DNA from: Chloroflexota bacterium
Lineage (GTDB): Bacteria > Chloroflexota > Dehalococcoidia > Lucifugimonadales > JADFKI01
Direction: 5' to 3'
Assembly: GCA_022565015.1 (NCBI GenBank)
Contig: JADFKI010000222.1
Coordinates: 1-6,327, forward strand
DNA: 6,327 nt
Shown: piece by piece, positions 1 to 5,943 of the stretch
Layout: every line of letters begins with the position of its first letter
How positions within the stretch are numbered: the first letter of the stretch is position 1
Position numbers and translations under genes: made by a program
The notes under the pieces: generated by a model
What the model was told of the DNA's origin: nothing
The model's database searches: none
What the model saw: the letters and a program-made list of their open reading frames with translations, nothing else

Positions 1-56
1 TGAATCGCGACGGCCTGACCGTCTCCTCCGAGAGCAATGTTGGACGGCTCAAGTAA
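1..56 (+). CDS. C-terminal end of an unidentified upstream gene (partial)
   Basis: The third reading frame is open from the window edge and ends at TAA 54-56. It would encode NRDGLTVSSESNVGRLK, with GC-rich, gene-like codons. The other two forward frames give a stop at base 1 and an arginine-rich peptide. With 17 residues no family can be named. The stop lies 89 bases before the methyltransferase ATG, so the two genes could share a transcript or be separate. The call rests only on codon appearance, and a chance open frame is quite possible. Confidence 0.3.
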   Translation, partial: NRDGLTVSSESNVGRLK

Positions 57-135
57 TACGGATACTACGCCACCGAGCTCAGTGATAGTTGTATAGAATC
101 AGAACCTGCACAAATTCAAGGATTCCACACTAATT

Positions 136-140
136 GGAGG
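136..140 (+). promoter_or_regulatory. Ribosome binding site of the methyltransferase
   Basis: A GGAGG core followed by a five-base spacer (AATTC) precedes ATG 146. This fixes the start at 146 rather than at the in-frame TTG at 134, which would place the Shine-Dalgarno sequence inside the coding region. Confidence 0.85.
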
Positions 141-145
141 AATTC

Positions 146-1138
146 ATGACTCAGGCATTAGCTGTTGGCGGCATCTGGGACATTCAGAAACAAATGCGTG
201 GTTTTCAGGACACGATAGTATATTATCTCGTGGCACTCTATGGTCTTCCAGATGCGGTTGCCGAGCGACCAAGAACAGTAGAGGATCTCGCATCCGATTT
301 AGAATTGGACCATGAATATCTGCTAGACCTATTCACATATCTAATGTCGGTTGGTCTTTTCTCTCAAGATGAAGACGGTACGATCACAAACACTGCGGCA
401 TCTGAGATATTCAGAAAAGATGATCCTTCGCACATGTGGTATCTCGCTCAGTTTTTTGCTGAATCGGTACTCCCGGCTTGGCAGAATGCGTCTAACATTC
501 TGAAGACGGGATCAAACCCATCGAGAGACACGTTTAGTCCTGCCACAGAAAGATCAGATCGACTGACCATGCTGTTTAACGGAGGAATGACTGCGATTGG
601 CCTTGGGAGAGACGAATTGGCGGCCATCCTTAATGCCTTTGATTTCGGTCAATTTAGCTCAGTCATAGATATTGGAGGGGGCAAAGGTGACTTTGTCCAA
701 AGATTGTACGACCGAGGTTATCCAAATCAGCAAGTCGCAATTTTCGACCAGCCCAAGACTGAAACAAACATGATTACCTCGCCGGGGATTCGACGCTTCC
801 TGGGGGATTTCCTCAAGACCATTCCCGAAGGATTTGACCTGTATTTTTGGAAGAGAGTCTTCCACGATTTCGCCGATGAACAGGTGGTGCAACTTCTGAA
901 GCTGAACAGGGATATCGCTCCCAACGCAAGAGTGATGATCTGCGAGATGATCCTCAAAAGAGATGGGATACCTTCCATCGAGAAGATGTGGACTCTGCTT
1001 ATGCGAAACGTCACGGCGGGGAAGGAGCGCACGCTGGAGAACTGGGAAATGATAATAGAAATGGCAGGATACCAGCTCGTCGAGGTCGTTCCAACGGCCT
1101 CTCCAATGAACCTTATCTTCCTGGAAGCCCACCTCTAG
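146..1138 (+). CDS. SAM-dependent O-methyltransferase (Methyltransf_2 / COMT-like family)
   Basis: A 330-residue cytosolic class I methyltransferase predicted to move a methyl group from S-adenosylmethionine to a hydroxyl, probably on an aromatic or polyketide-like small molecule. Residues about 28-90 form the winged-helix dimerisation domain of this family (LYGLPDAV, then TVEDLASDLELDHEYLLDLF). The Rossmann part follows: motif I VIDIGGGKGDF at 173-183, the acidic residue after strand 2 in FDQP (Asp201), GDF at 220-222, and KRVFHDFADE at 236-245, where His240 matches the catalytic base of plant COMT-type enzymes. Glu267 and the GKERTLENWE box (292-301) are also typical. Length is normal (about 330-370). 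The gene is clearly AT-richer than its neighbours (37-48 % GC in sampled lines), a possible sign of transfer. Family call is firm; the substrate cannot be read from the sequence. Confidence 0.92.
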   Translation: MTQALAVGGIWDIQKQMRGFQDTIVYYLVALYGLPDAVAERPRTVEDLASDLELDHEYLLDLFTYLMSVGLFSQDEDGTITNTAASEIFRKDDPSHMWYLAQFFAESVLPAWQNASNILKTGSNPSRDTFSPATERSDRLTMLFNGGMTAIGLGRDELAAILNAFDFGQFSSVIDIGGGKGDFVQRLYDRGYPNQQVAIFDQPKTETNMITSPGIRRFLGDFLKTIPEGFDLYFWKRVFHDFADEQVVQLLKLNRDIAPNARVMICEMILKRDGIPSIEKMWTLLMRNVTAGKERTLENWEMIIEMAGYQLVEVVPTASPMNLIFLEAHL

Positions 1139-1143
1139 GCGTC

Positions 1144-2340
1144 GTGGGAGCTTTAGACGGCGTCACCGTTCTGGACCTGTCGCGGGTCCTCGCAGGGCCG
1201 TTCTGCACCCAGACGCTATCGGACCTGGGGGCGACGGTCTGGAAGATAGAGTCTCCCTGGGGCGACGACACGAGACGCTGGGGACCGCCCTTTACAGACG
1301 GCGAAAGCGCCTACTTCCTCTCGACGAACCGGGGCAAGAAGAGCGTCATAGCCAATCTCCGAGACGAGCGGGGCCGCCGCATCGTACAGCGGCTGGCGGA
1401 AAAGGCGGACGTGCTCGTCGAGAACTTCAAGGTGGGGGACCTGGCCAGGTACGGCCTCGAATACGAGACTCTTTCTGCGACCAACCCACGTCTTATCTAC
1501 GCCTCCATAACCGGCTATGGGCAGCAAGGGCCGCGGGCTCCCGAGCCCGGCTACGACGCCGCCTTGCAAGGGCTGACGGGCATAATGAGCGTCACTGGCG
1601 AGGCCGATGGCCCGCCGATGCGCGTGGGCGTCGCCTGGATAGACCTCCTCACGGGCATGACGGCCACGGTAGGCATCCTTGCCGCACTCAACGAACGCCA
1701 ATCCAGCGGCCAGGGACAATACATCGACGTGTCGCTCTTCGACGTCGGCCTGGCCAGCATGGTGAACATCGCCCAGGCCTATCTGGCAACCGGCGTTTCG
1801 CCCATGCGCATGGGCACCGCACATCCACAGATCGTGCCGTACCAGTCCTTCGAGGCCTCGGACGGGCCGTTCTTTCTGGCCGTGGGCAACGACGATCAGT
1901 ACAGGCGCCTGGTGGAGGCCATTGGCCACGATGAGCTGTGGCGGGACGAGAGGTACAGGACGAACGAGGGTAGGGTAGGCCACCGAGACGAGCTTGTTCC
2001 CAGGCTCTCGGATATTTTCAGTCGTGGGACCAGGAAGAAGTGGCTCGGCCTCGCGGAGAGTGCGGGCGTGCCCTCGTCGCCTATATACACGGTAGGGGAG
2101 GGACTTACCGACCCTCACGCCGATGAACGCGGAGCCGTATGGAACGTGCCCCACCCGAAGCTGGGAAGCGTTCCCCTGGTGGCCAGCGCGTTGAGGCATA
2201 TGGGCCGCACGCCGGCCACGCCTCAGAGCCACCCTCCTATGCTGGGCGAGCACACGTTCGAGGTGCTGAGAGAGGCGCTGGGCATTGAAGAATCGGAGCT
2301 GAGAACGCTGGAAAACGAGGGCGTCATTTCCCCTGACTAG
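1144..2340 (+). CDS. CaiB/BaiF family III CoA-transferase
   Basis: Predicted to move CoA from a CoA-thioester to a free carboxylic acid in the cytosol, as formyl-CoA:oxalate, carnitine and bile-acid CoA-transferases do. From GTG 1144 the protein has 398 residues, the usual family length. It opens with the characteristic GALDGVTVLDLSRVLAGPF (residues 2-20), then VENFKVG and a glycine-rich ASITGYGQQGP. Asp167, in AWIDLLTGM, matches the aspartate that forms the acyl anhydride intermediate (Asp169 in formyl-CoA transferase). GQGQYIDVSLFD (189-200) is another family block. The GTG is chosen because the conserved N-terminus starts there. The frame stays open upstream to ATG 988 but that stretch is the 3' end of the methyltransferase. 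The start lies five bases after that gene's stop and has no convincing Shine-Dalgarno, so translational coupling is likely. GC is about 60-62 %. Substrate unknown; oxalate, succinyl-aromatic and fatty-acid roles are all possible. Confidence 0.93.
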   Translation: MGALDGVTVLDLSRVLAGPFCTQTLSDLGATVWKIESPWGDDTRRWGPPFTDGESAYFLSTNRGKKSVIANLRDERGRRIVQRLAEKADVLVENFKVGDLARYGLEYETLSATNPRLIYASITGYGQQGPRAPEPGYDAALQGLTGIMSVTGEADGPPMRVGVAWIDLLTGMTATVGILAALNERQSSGQGQYIDVSLFDVGLASMVNIAQAYLATGVSPMRMGTAHPQIVPYQSFEASDGPFFLAVGNDDQYRRLVEAIGHDELWRDERYRTNEGRVGHRDELVPRLSDIFSRGTRKKWLGLAESAGVPSSPIYTVGEGLTDPHADERGAVWNVPHPKLGSVPLVASALRHMGRTPATPQSHPPMLGEHTFEVLREALGIEESELRTLENEGVISPD

Positions 2341-2346
2341 CCTTCA

Positions 2347-2377
2347 GCAGGAGCGTTTTCTTTGGGCTGACTCCTGC
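2347..2377 (+). terminator. Possible weak hairpin after the CoA-transferase gene
   Basis: GCAGGAG (2347-2353) and CTCCTGC (2371-2377) form a perfect 7-bp stem with a 17-base loop, starting seven bases after the stop codon. No T-run follows, so this is not a standard Rho-independent terminator. It could stabilise the 3' end or be chance. Confidence 0.3.
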
Positions 2378-2391
2378 CCTAAACACTCACA

Positions 2392-2715
2392 CTACTTGCG
2401 AATGAATGGCCGCCAATCCTCAACTAAGTGATCCAATAAGCCGACCATAGTTTCGTCTGTTTCCGGCGCTTCACGCGGGCCTCGAATTGTGATGAATTCT
2501 ACGGAAGCGGGTATGAGAAATTTGGCTGAACTCTGTGAGCTTTCAACGCAAAGTATACCTAAACATATCTAATAGTAACCAGGAATCTTAACTGGAAAAG
2601 TCTTAGCATATCGATATCGGAGTGAACAGTCAGCGGGGCAACTAGAAGCCCTAGACAGCACCTGTTTCCTGCACAAGAACGAAGCCTTTCTCTCGGGACT
2701 TCGGCAACGCATGCA
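2392..2715 (-). pseudogene. Possible gene relic with one in-frame stop (tentative)
   Basis: On the - strand one frame runs from about 2715 to the TAG at 2392-2394, interrupted only by a TAG at 2569-2571. The part after the interruption looks protein-like: FLIPASVEFITIRGP, then EAPETDETMVGLLDHL and VEDWRPFIRK before the stop. It has no ATG or GTG with a ribosome site; the only ATG is internal. The part before the interruption, readable from an ATG near 2714 (MRCRSPERKASFLCRK), is less convincing. I do not recognise a family. One stop in about 107 codons is only mildly unusual when six frames are considered, so this may be chance. Confidence 0.2.
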
Positions 2716-3119
2716 CGCCTATATCGGCTTGTAAACTCTGCAACCGGCCTCAATTACATCGTGATCTGAGGTACGACTCGGACTGCGCTTCCTGGACGTT
2801 TTCTTATTCCATTACCGGGGACGTTAAAGAAGGATCTGGACAACGCTAAATATCAAGTTAAATTGCGGTACGTTTCCACAAACTTGGCCGGTTCACCTTC
2901 GTATTCGCGGTCCGATTCGTTGCATGGTCACTGCGAGATACATCCAGCCCAAGGCGCCGATTCAGTCATCACATTTACCAGGAAAGACGTAACCGAACAG
3001 GGCACAGGACCTACTCTCATCTGGGAACGGGCGTCAGTCTCATATAGCGCGAAACACGGATCGATTCAAAGCGGGAGGCAGGCGGCGTTCGCCGAGCTTT
3101 CAGAGTGCCGATTGGTGGC

Positions 3120-3440
3120 TCATTCGGATGAGACCACAGGACCGTTCGTTGGGCTCTTTCTGCGCGGCTTCTTGGAAGGACTGCTGCCGTCCAGCCAGAA
3201 GTAGACCTCGTCGTGTACGCGCCTGATCTCCAGCGACTTTCCGGCCAGCTTCGCCGCTTTTCCCAGCCTCCTTCGCACAGCCTGTACCGTCTCGCCTTCG
3301 CTGGGCCTTAGATGTCCGGCTTTGCCGTCCTTAAGCTGCTCTATGAAGAACGAATACATCGACAATATCCGGCCGCTCTTTCCCGCGAACCTGGTCTTGT
3401 TTTCCGCATCTTCTTTGTTGATAAGCTCAAACTTTGGCAT
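3120..3440 (-). CDS. Small basic protein of unknown function
   Basis: A 106-residue protein starting at ATG 3440 (MPKFELINKEDAENKT). I do not recognise a named family. It has an N-terminal beta/alpha segment, a predicted helix SMYSFFIEQLKDGK (27-40), a second helix rich in Arg and Lys (TVQAVRRRLGKAAKLAGKSL, 51-70), then a short strand-like end EIRRVHDEVYFWLD (71-84). This compact alpha/beta layout could bind nucleic acid, but that is inference. Residues 85-106 are a disordered, basic Ser/Pro/Lys tail. No signal peptide, membrane segment or cysteines are seen. The Shine-Dalgarno is weak (a purine stretch AAGAAAG just upstream). The gene has its own AT-rich upstream region with promoter-like boxes and a palindrome. 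Regular amphipathic pattern and GC-rich codons support a real gene. Confidence 0.7.
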   Translation of the reverse strand: MPKFELINKEDAENKTRFAGKSGRILSMYSFFIEQLKDGKAGHLRPSEGETVQAVRRRLGKAAKLAGKSLEIRRVHDEVYFWLDGSSPSKKPRRKSPTNGPVVSSE

Positions 3441-3474
3441 GCTTTCTTACCATCCAAATAAAAGACTATTCTCA

Positions 3475-3503
3475 AATAAATCTTAAACTATTTAAGTTAA
3501 CAA
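3475..3503 (-). promoter_or_regulatory. Candidate sigma-70-type promoter with embedded palindrome
   Basis: On the - strand TTGTTA (3498-3503, 4/6 to TTGACA) and TTTATT (3475-3480, 4/6 to TATAAT) are spaced by exactly 17 bases, in very AT-rich DNA 35 bases upstream of the small basic protein start. Inside the spacer lies the perfect inverted repeat CTTAAA-CTA-TTTAAG (3482-3496), placed where a repressor could block polymerase. Low sequence complexity in AT-rich DNA makes chance matches likely. Confidence 0.4.
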
Positions 3504-3677
3504 TCTCTAGAATATTCGAGTCCGTTTCTTGGAGATCTTACGTCGTTTCTCTCACGCACTCATCTCAAGTTTCCTTCGTCGCTTTGCGGTGCAAGTCAAT
3601 ATCTTACCTATTGTTACACCGCTATCACTGGCTAAGTTACCGAGCGATCGGCGCCTCATTTCGGGCGGTCACCGTCA

Positions 3678-3840
3678 GTTGAACAGCCCGACGAGCGAGC
3701 ATTTAACTGAAAGCCAAGCGAAAAGAAACGCCGCGCGAACCCCCAGGGAACGGGCGATTAGTCTGCGCAACAAATGGGCCGAAGGCAGTCATGGACGGCG
3801 GCGGGAACAAGAGCTTTTAGGGCCCGTCATCGGTCTCTAA
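3678..3840 (+). pseudogene. Coding-like C-terminal tail, possibly NUMOD/HNH-like remnant
   Basis: A + strand frame ends at TAA 3838-3840 and reads HLTESQAKRNAARTPRERA, ISLRNKWAEGSHGRRREQ, then LLGPVIGL. The pattern TPRERA...SLRNKWAEG resembles the repeated short DNA-binding helix segments (NUMOD3-type) found next to HNH homing endonucleases, recalled from family knowledge and not tested. There is no ribosome site: the nearest in-frame start is a TTG at 3678, and the longer frame back to 3529 is AT-rich and not protein-like. If real it is the stump of a gene that lost its N-terminus. Confidence 0.2.
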
Positions 3841-3861
3841 AAGAGTCGAAAGACGGGTTCC
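3804..3861. repeat. Cluster of interleaved inverted repeats downstream of the LmbE gene
   Basis: Three complementary pairs are visible: GGAAC 3804-3808 with GTTCC 3857-3861, CTTTTAG 3814-3820 with CTAAAAG 3837-3843, and CCCGTC 3823-3828 with GACGGG 3852-3857. The second and third pairs interleave, so they would form either alternative hairpins or a pseudoknot. There is also GTC-GAAA-GAC at 3845-3854, a short stem with a GNRA loop. The cluster lies 43 bases past the LmbE stop. No U-run follows on either strand. It may act as a 3' end structure, or may be chance. Confidence 0.3.
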
Positions 3862-3903
3862 AAAAGAAGAAGGGTAGGGGAGTCTGACAGCCCGCGTGTA
3901 CGG

Positions 3904-4743
3904 CTAAGGGAGGCCGTCGAAGAGGCCGCTAAAGCGCGTTTCCGGAGCGGCATCCGGCAGCGCCAGGGCGAAGGCTTCGCGGCTCATCAGGCGCTTGGCT
4001 ACGTCCTCAGGCAGCTTGCTGAAAAGGGAGAAGGTCCCCCGCTGTGTCCTGTGGCTCCGAAGCGCAGCCCACTTTGCATCGGCCTGAGCCGACACGTCCA
4101 GGTCCACATGGGTCTCATCATCTGGCCAGCCGTGTCCTTCCGCCAATCGCCGGTCGAAGCGGCTGGTATCCTCGCCAATCTCAGCCAGCTGGTCACGCAT
4201 AGCCGTCATGCGGCCACGTGTGAAAACTCCGTAGAACAGGCGCGAGACGCTCCATGGTTCGCCACGGTCCGGAAACCTCCGCCCGTCCTCTGCCGCCTGC
4301 ACCGCAAGAAGCGTGTGACGGCTTATCGCCATGTGGTCGGGATGGCCGTAGCCGCCGCCCGGCTCGAAGGTAAGAACGACATGGGGCTTCTTCTTGCGCA
4401 TTATCTCAACAAGAGCGGAGACAACCTCTTCTTCCGACGCCTTAATGAGGGCGTTCGGGTTATCGTTGTCTTCGGTTCCAGCCATGCCCGAGTCCCGATA
4501 TCCCAGAAAGATGATCTCTCCGATGCCAAGGGCGTCCGCGGCAGACCTGAGCTCTCGCTCCCGCACCTGTGGCAAGTTCTCCGGTGTAGCCAGAGACGGG
4601 TCGGCAATCTCACCGACCTCGCCGCGGGTGGCACACACCAACGTGACCTCTACGCCGTCGGCGGAGCACGTCGCGATCGTCCCGCCGGAGCCGAACGACT
4701 CGTCATCGGGATGGGCGTACACGGCCAGCAGTCTTTGGGCCAA
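3904..4743 (-). CDS. PIG-L/LmbE family zinc-dependent N-deacetylase
   Basis: A 279-residue cytosolic enzyme of the family that removes acetyl or similar acyl groups from N-acetylglucosamine-type sugars (MshB, Mca, BshB, PIG-L). The signature AHPDDE is at residues 10-15: His11 and Asp14 are expected zinc ligands and Asp13 the catalytic base. The second signature GYGHPDH (131-137) supplies His137 as third ligand and His134. The block RERELRSAADALGIGE (61-76) followed by FLGYRDSGM (79-87) is like the MshB/Mca subgroup, but length and context do not prove a thiol-pathway role. The C-terminal AKWAALRSHRTQ is also typical. It starts at TTG, not ATG; the start is supported by the AHPDDE distance and a strong ribosome site. 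It lies 103 bases downstream of the amidohydrolase on the same strand, so it may be co-transcribed. The natural substrate is unknown. Confidence 0.92.
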   Translation of the reverse strand: MAQRLLAVYAHPDDESFGSGGTIATCSADGVEVTLVCATRGEVGEIADPSLATPENLPQVRERELRSAADALGIGEIIFLGYRDSGMAGTEDNDNPNALIKASEEEVVSALVEIMRKKKPHVVLTFEPGGGYGHPDHMAISRHTLLAVQAAEDGRRFPDRGEPWSVSRLFYGVFTRGRMTAMRDQLAEIGEDTSRFDRRLAEGHGWPDDETHVDLDVSAQADAKWAALRSHRTQRGTFSLFSKLPEDVAKRLMSREAFALALPDAAPETRFSGLFDGLP

Positions 4744-4747
4744 GATA

Positions 4748-4754
4748 CTCTCCT
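4748..4754 (-). promoter_or_regulatory. Ribosome binding site supporting the TTG start of the LmbE gene
   Basis: On the - strand AGGAGAG is followed by TATC and then the TTG start at 4743. The strong Shine-Dalgarno match decides this rare start codon; no ATG lies between it and the AHPDDE motif. Confidence 0.8.
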
Positions 4755-4846
4755 ATCTTATTCAGTCGAGCTGCGGGGATGGCGATTGCAGGACGCACAA
4801 CAATGCCCTGCATCACCTTTGGGACGCCATTAAGGGGTCCGGACTA

Positions 4847-5839
4847 CTAGAGTCCAAAGAGCTTCTTGGCGTTCCCCGAACGGATCAGCTCCTTCTCGTC
4901 CTCGCCGATGGGGAGTGCCTCCACCCGCTCCGCGCATCCCTGCATGTCGCCGATGTTGTGGGGGTAGTCGCTGCCGTATAGCAGGTGCTCGGGGCCGGCA
5001 AGCTTGTACGCAAGCTGGAGCGCATCGAGGTCGTAGCACACCGTGTCGTAGTAGAGCCGACTCAGGTAATGGGAGGGTGGCTCGCTGATTCGCTCGCGGG
5101 CGTCGGGTATATTGCGGTGGCACTGGTCCAGCCGTGAGGCCAGAAAGGGTAGGGTGGCGCCCGCGTGTCCGACGATGAGCGGCCAGTCGGGATAGCGCTC
5201 GAAGACGCCGGCGAACACCATGCGGGTGACGGCGAGGGTCGTGTCGATCATGAAGCCTATGGCCGGGATGAGCCCGAACTGGTCCATGCCCATGGAGTCG
5301 ACTCCCGGCGGCACCGTCGGATGAAGCAGCACTGGAAGACGCCGCTCATTTAAGGCCGCCCATACTGGCTCGAAGCGAGGGTCGTCCAGGGGCATGTCGT
5401 TGACGTTGGCTAGAATTATCAGGCCCACCATTCCGAGCTCGTCGACGGCGCGTTCGAGCTCCTTCAGGGCCAGCTGGGGATTCTGCATGGGTATACTGCC
5501 CAGGCCGCGAAATCTGTCGGGCCACTTCGCGCAGACCTCTGCAAGGTGGTCGTTCATCACCCCGACGATCTTTTCCGCCATGTCGTCGTTTGCCCAGTAG
5601 ACATTTGGGCACGTGTACGAGAGGAGCTGAGTCTGCACGCCGACCTGGTCCATCGCTGGAATTCGCAGCTCGGGCTCGAACATGGGCTCCGTCAGGGTCA
5701 TGAACCTCGCGTTCCCCCGCATGACGACGGTGCGTCCCTCGGAGTCCTCTTGCAGGCTGTATCGGTCTCGGCCATGCTCGGCAAGCAGGTCTACGTACGC
5801 CCTCGAGAGTATGTGATTGTGAACATCTATCAGCGCCAC
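4847..5839 (-). CDS. Amidohydrolase family 2 metal-dependent hydrolase/decarboxylase (ACMSD-like)
   Basis: A 330-residue TIM-barrel protein of the Amidohydro_2 family, which includes aminocarboxymuconate-semialdehyde decarboxylase, gamma-resorcylate decarboxylase and related non-oxidative aromatic decarboxylases and hydrolases. The metal-binding HxH motif is VHNH at residues 6-9 (His7, His9) after strand 1. His173 in VLLHPTVP, His225 in IVGHAGATLPF and Asp291 in YGSDYPH complete the usual metal and catalytic set. NDHLAEVCAKWPDRFRGLGS (96-115) and SGNAKKLFGL at the C-terminus are standard family blocks. Length is normal. The start is GTG 5839, chosen because the family begins a few residues before the HxH motif and a G-rich ribosome site precedes it. 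Upstream there is a promoter-like sequence with an inverted repeat; downstream is the LmbE gene. Whether it decarboxylates or hydrolyses cannot be told from this sequence. Confidence 0.92.
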   Translation of the reverse strand: MALIDVHNHILSRAYVDLLAEHGRDRYSLQEDSEGRTVVMRGNARFMTLTEPMFEPELRIPAMDQVGVQTQLLSYTCPNVYWANDDMAEKIVGVMNDHLAEVCAKWPDRFRGLGSIPMQNPQLALKELERAVDELGMVGLIILANVNDMPLDDPRFEPVWAALNERRLPVLLHPTVPPGVDSMGMDQFGLIPAIGFMIDTTLAVTRMVFAGVFERYPDWPLIVGHAGATLPFLASRLDQCHRNIPDARERISEPPSHYLSRLYYDTVCYDLDALQLAYKLAGPEHLLYGSDYPHNIGDMQGCAERVEALPIGEDEKELIRSGNAKKLFGL

Positions 5840-5842
5840 TAT

Positions 5843-5850
5843 CCCCCCCT
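5843..5850 (-). promoter_or_regulatory. G-rich ribosome binding site of the amidohydrolase
   Basis: On the - strand an A followed by seven Gs precedes the GTG start with a three-base spacer (ATA). The homopolymeric G run is an unusual Shine-Dalgarno; slipped pairing within the run can give an acceptable spacing. It supports the GTG start. A G7 tract is also prone to length change, which could alter spacing. Confidence 0.6.
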
Positions 5851-5867
5851 GAGTTTAGGTTTGCCGG

Positions 5868-5896
5868 AGCATACCACCGAGAGTACTTCGGGGCAA
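5868..5896 (-). promoter_or_regulatory. Candidate sigma-70-type promoter of the amidohydrolase
   Basis: On the - strand TTGCCC (5891-5896, 4/6 to TTGACA) and TATGCT (5868-5873, 4/6 to TATAAT) are 17 bases apart, ending 28 bases before the GTG start. The boxes lie in the short gap after the small CxxC gene, which fits an independent promoter for the amidohydrolase and possibly LmbE. Confidence 0.45.
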
Positions 5897-5915
5897 CGAG
5901 CTACCCCCTCCGAAG
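5886..5915. promoter_or_regulatory. Inverted repeat overlapping the -35 region (possible operator)
   Basis: CTTCGG (5886-5891) and CCGAAG (5910-5915) form a 6-bp inverted repeat, with G and C runs just inside that can extend the pairing imperfectly. It covers the proposed -35 box of the amidohydrolase promoter. This is a plausible binding site for a dimeric regulator or a leader hairpin, but no regulator gene is seen in the window. Confidence 0.3.
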
Positions 5916-5943
5916 AATCCGCCTGAAGAGGAAGATATTCATA

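Larger units (their letters stand above)
2341..3119. other. Gap between convergent gene blocks without a convincing gene
   Basis: About 780 bases between the + strand CoA-transferase and the - strand small basic protein. A counted line (2581-2640) is 45 % GC, well below the adjacent CoA-transferase gene. No start with a Shine-Dalgarno precedes any long frame. The only coding-like piece is a - strand stretch at 2392-2715 broken by one TAG, described separately. I see no tRNA, no direct repeats and no insertion-sequence ends. It may be decayed or foreign DNA. Confidence 0.5.
3441..3903. other. Intergenic region between the LmbE and small-protein genes
   Basis: About 460 bases between two - strand genes. 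The part next to 3441 is very AT-rich and holds the candidate promoter and palindrome, plus a GAATATTC palindrome at 3510-3517. The part from about 3660 to 3903 is GC-richer and holds a + strand coding-like tail (to TAA 3838-3840) and a set of interleaved complementary segments at 3804-3861. No tRNA cloverleaf or standard terminator is visible. Confidence 0.5.

Noticed and set aside
40..99. Promoter boxes upstream of the methyltransferase (TTGGAC at 40-45; TATAGAAT at 92-99)
   Set aside because: TTGGAC has no good -10 at 16-18 bases and TATAGAAT has no -35 at the right distance; not enough to call a promoter.
659..1132. 157-codon and nested 101-codon open frames on the - strand
   Set aside because: Antisense to the catalytic part of the methyltransferase.
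1216..2253. 345-codon open frame on the - strand
   Set aside because: Lies opposite the CoA-transferase, whose motifs are unmistakable; the translation is Arg/His/Gly-rich low-quality sequence typical of the antisense of GC-rich genes.
2863..3204. 113-codon + strand frame starting at TTG
   Set aside because: No ribosome site, low-complexity Ser-rich translation, and its end is antisense to the small basic protein.
3804..3866. tRNA, tmRNA or group I intron core suggested by GGGTTCC and a pseudoknot-like arrangement
   Set aside because: No cloverleaf, acceptor stem, tag frame or conserved intron core sequences; the T-arm-like bases do not fit GGTTCRANTCC.
4051..4833. 260-codon open frame on the + strand
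   Set aside because: Antisense to the LmbE gene with no ribosome site or recognisable motif.
4841..4855. GGACT-ACTAG-AGTCC hairpin at the amidohydrolase stop codon
   Set aside because: Only a 5-bp stem with no T-run; too weak to call a terminator.
4394..4981. 195-codon open frame on the + strand
   Set aside because: Spans the ends of two well-supported - strand genes; Ser-rich translation with no motif.
3904..5839. Amidohydrolase-LmbE pair as a mycothiol or bacillithiol pathway
   Set aside because: The LmbE protein has MshB/Mca-like blocks, but no glycosyltransferase, ligase or thiol-related gene is present; the family is too broad for this claim.
5546..5926. 126-codon + strand frame
   Set aside because: Antisense to the N-terminal part of the amidohydrolase, including its HxH motif region.
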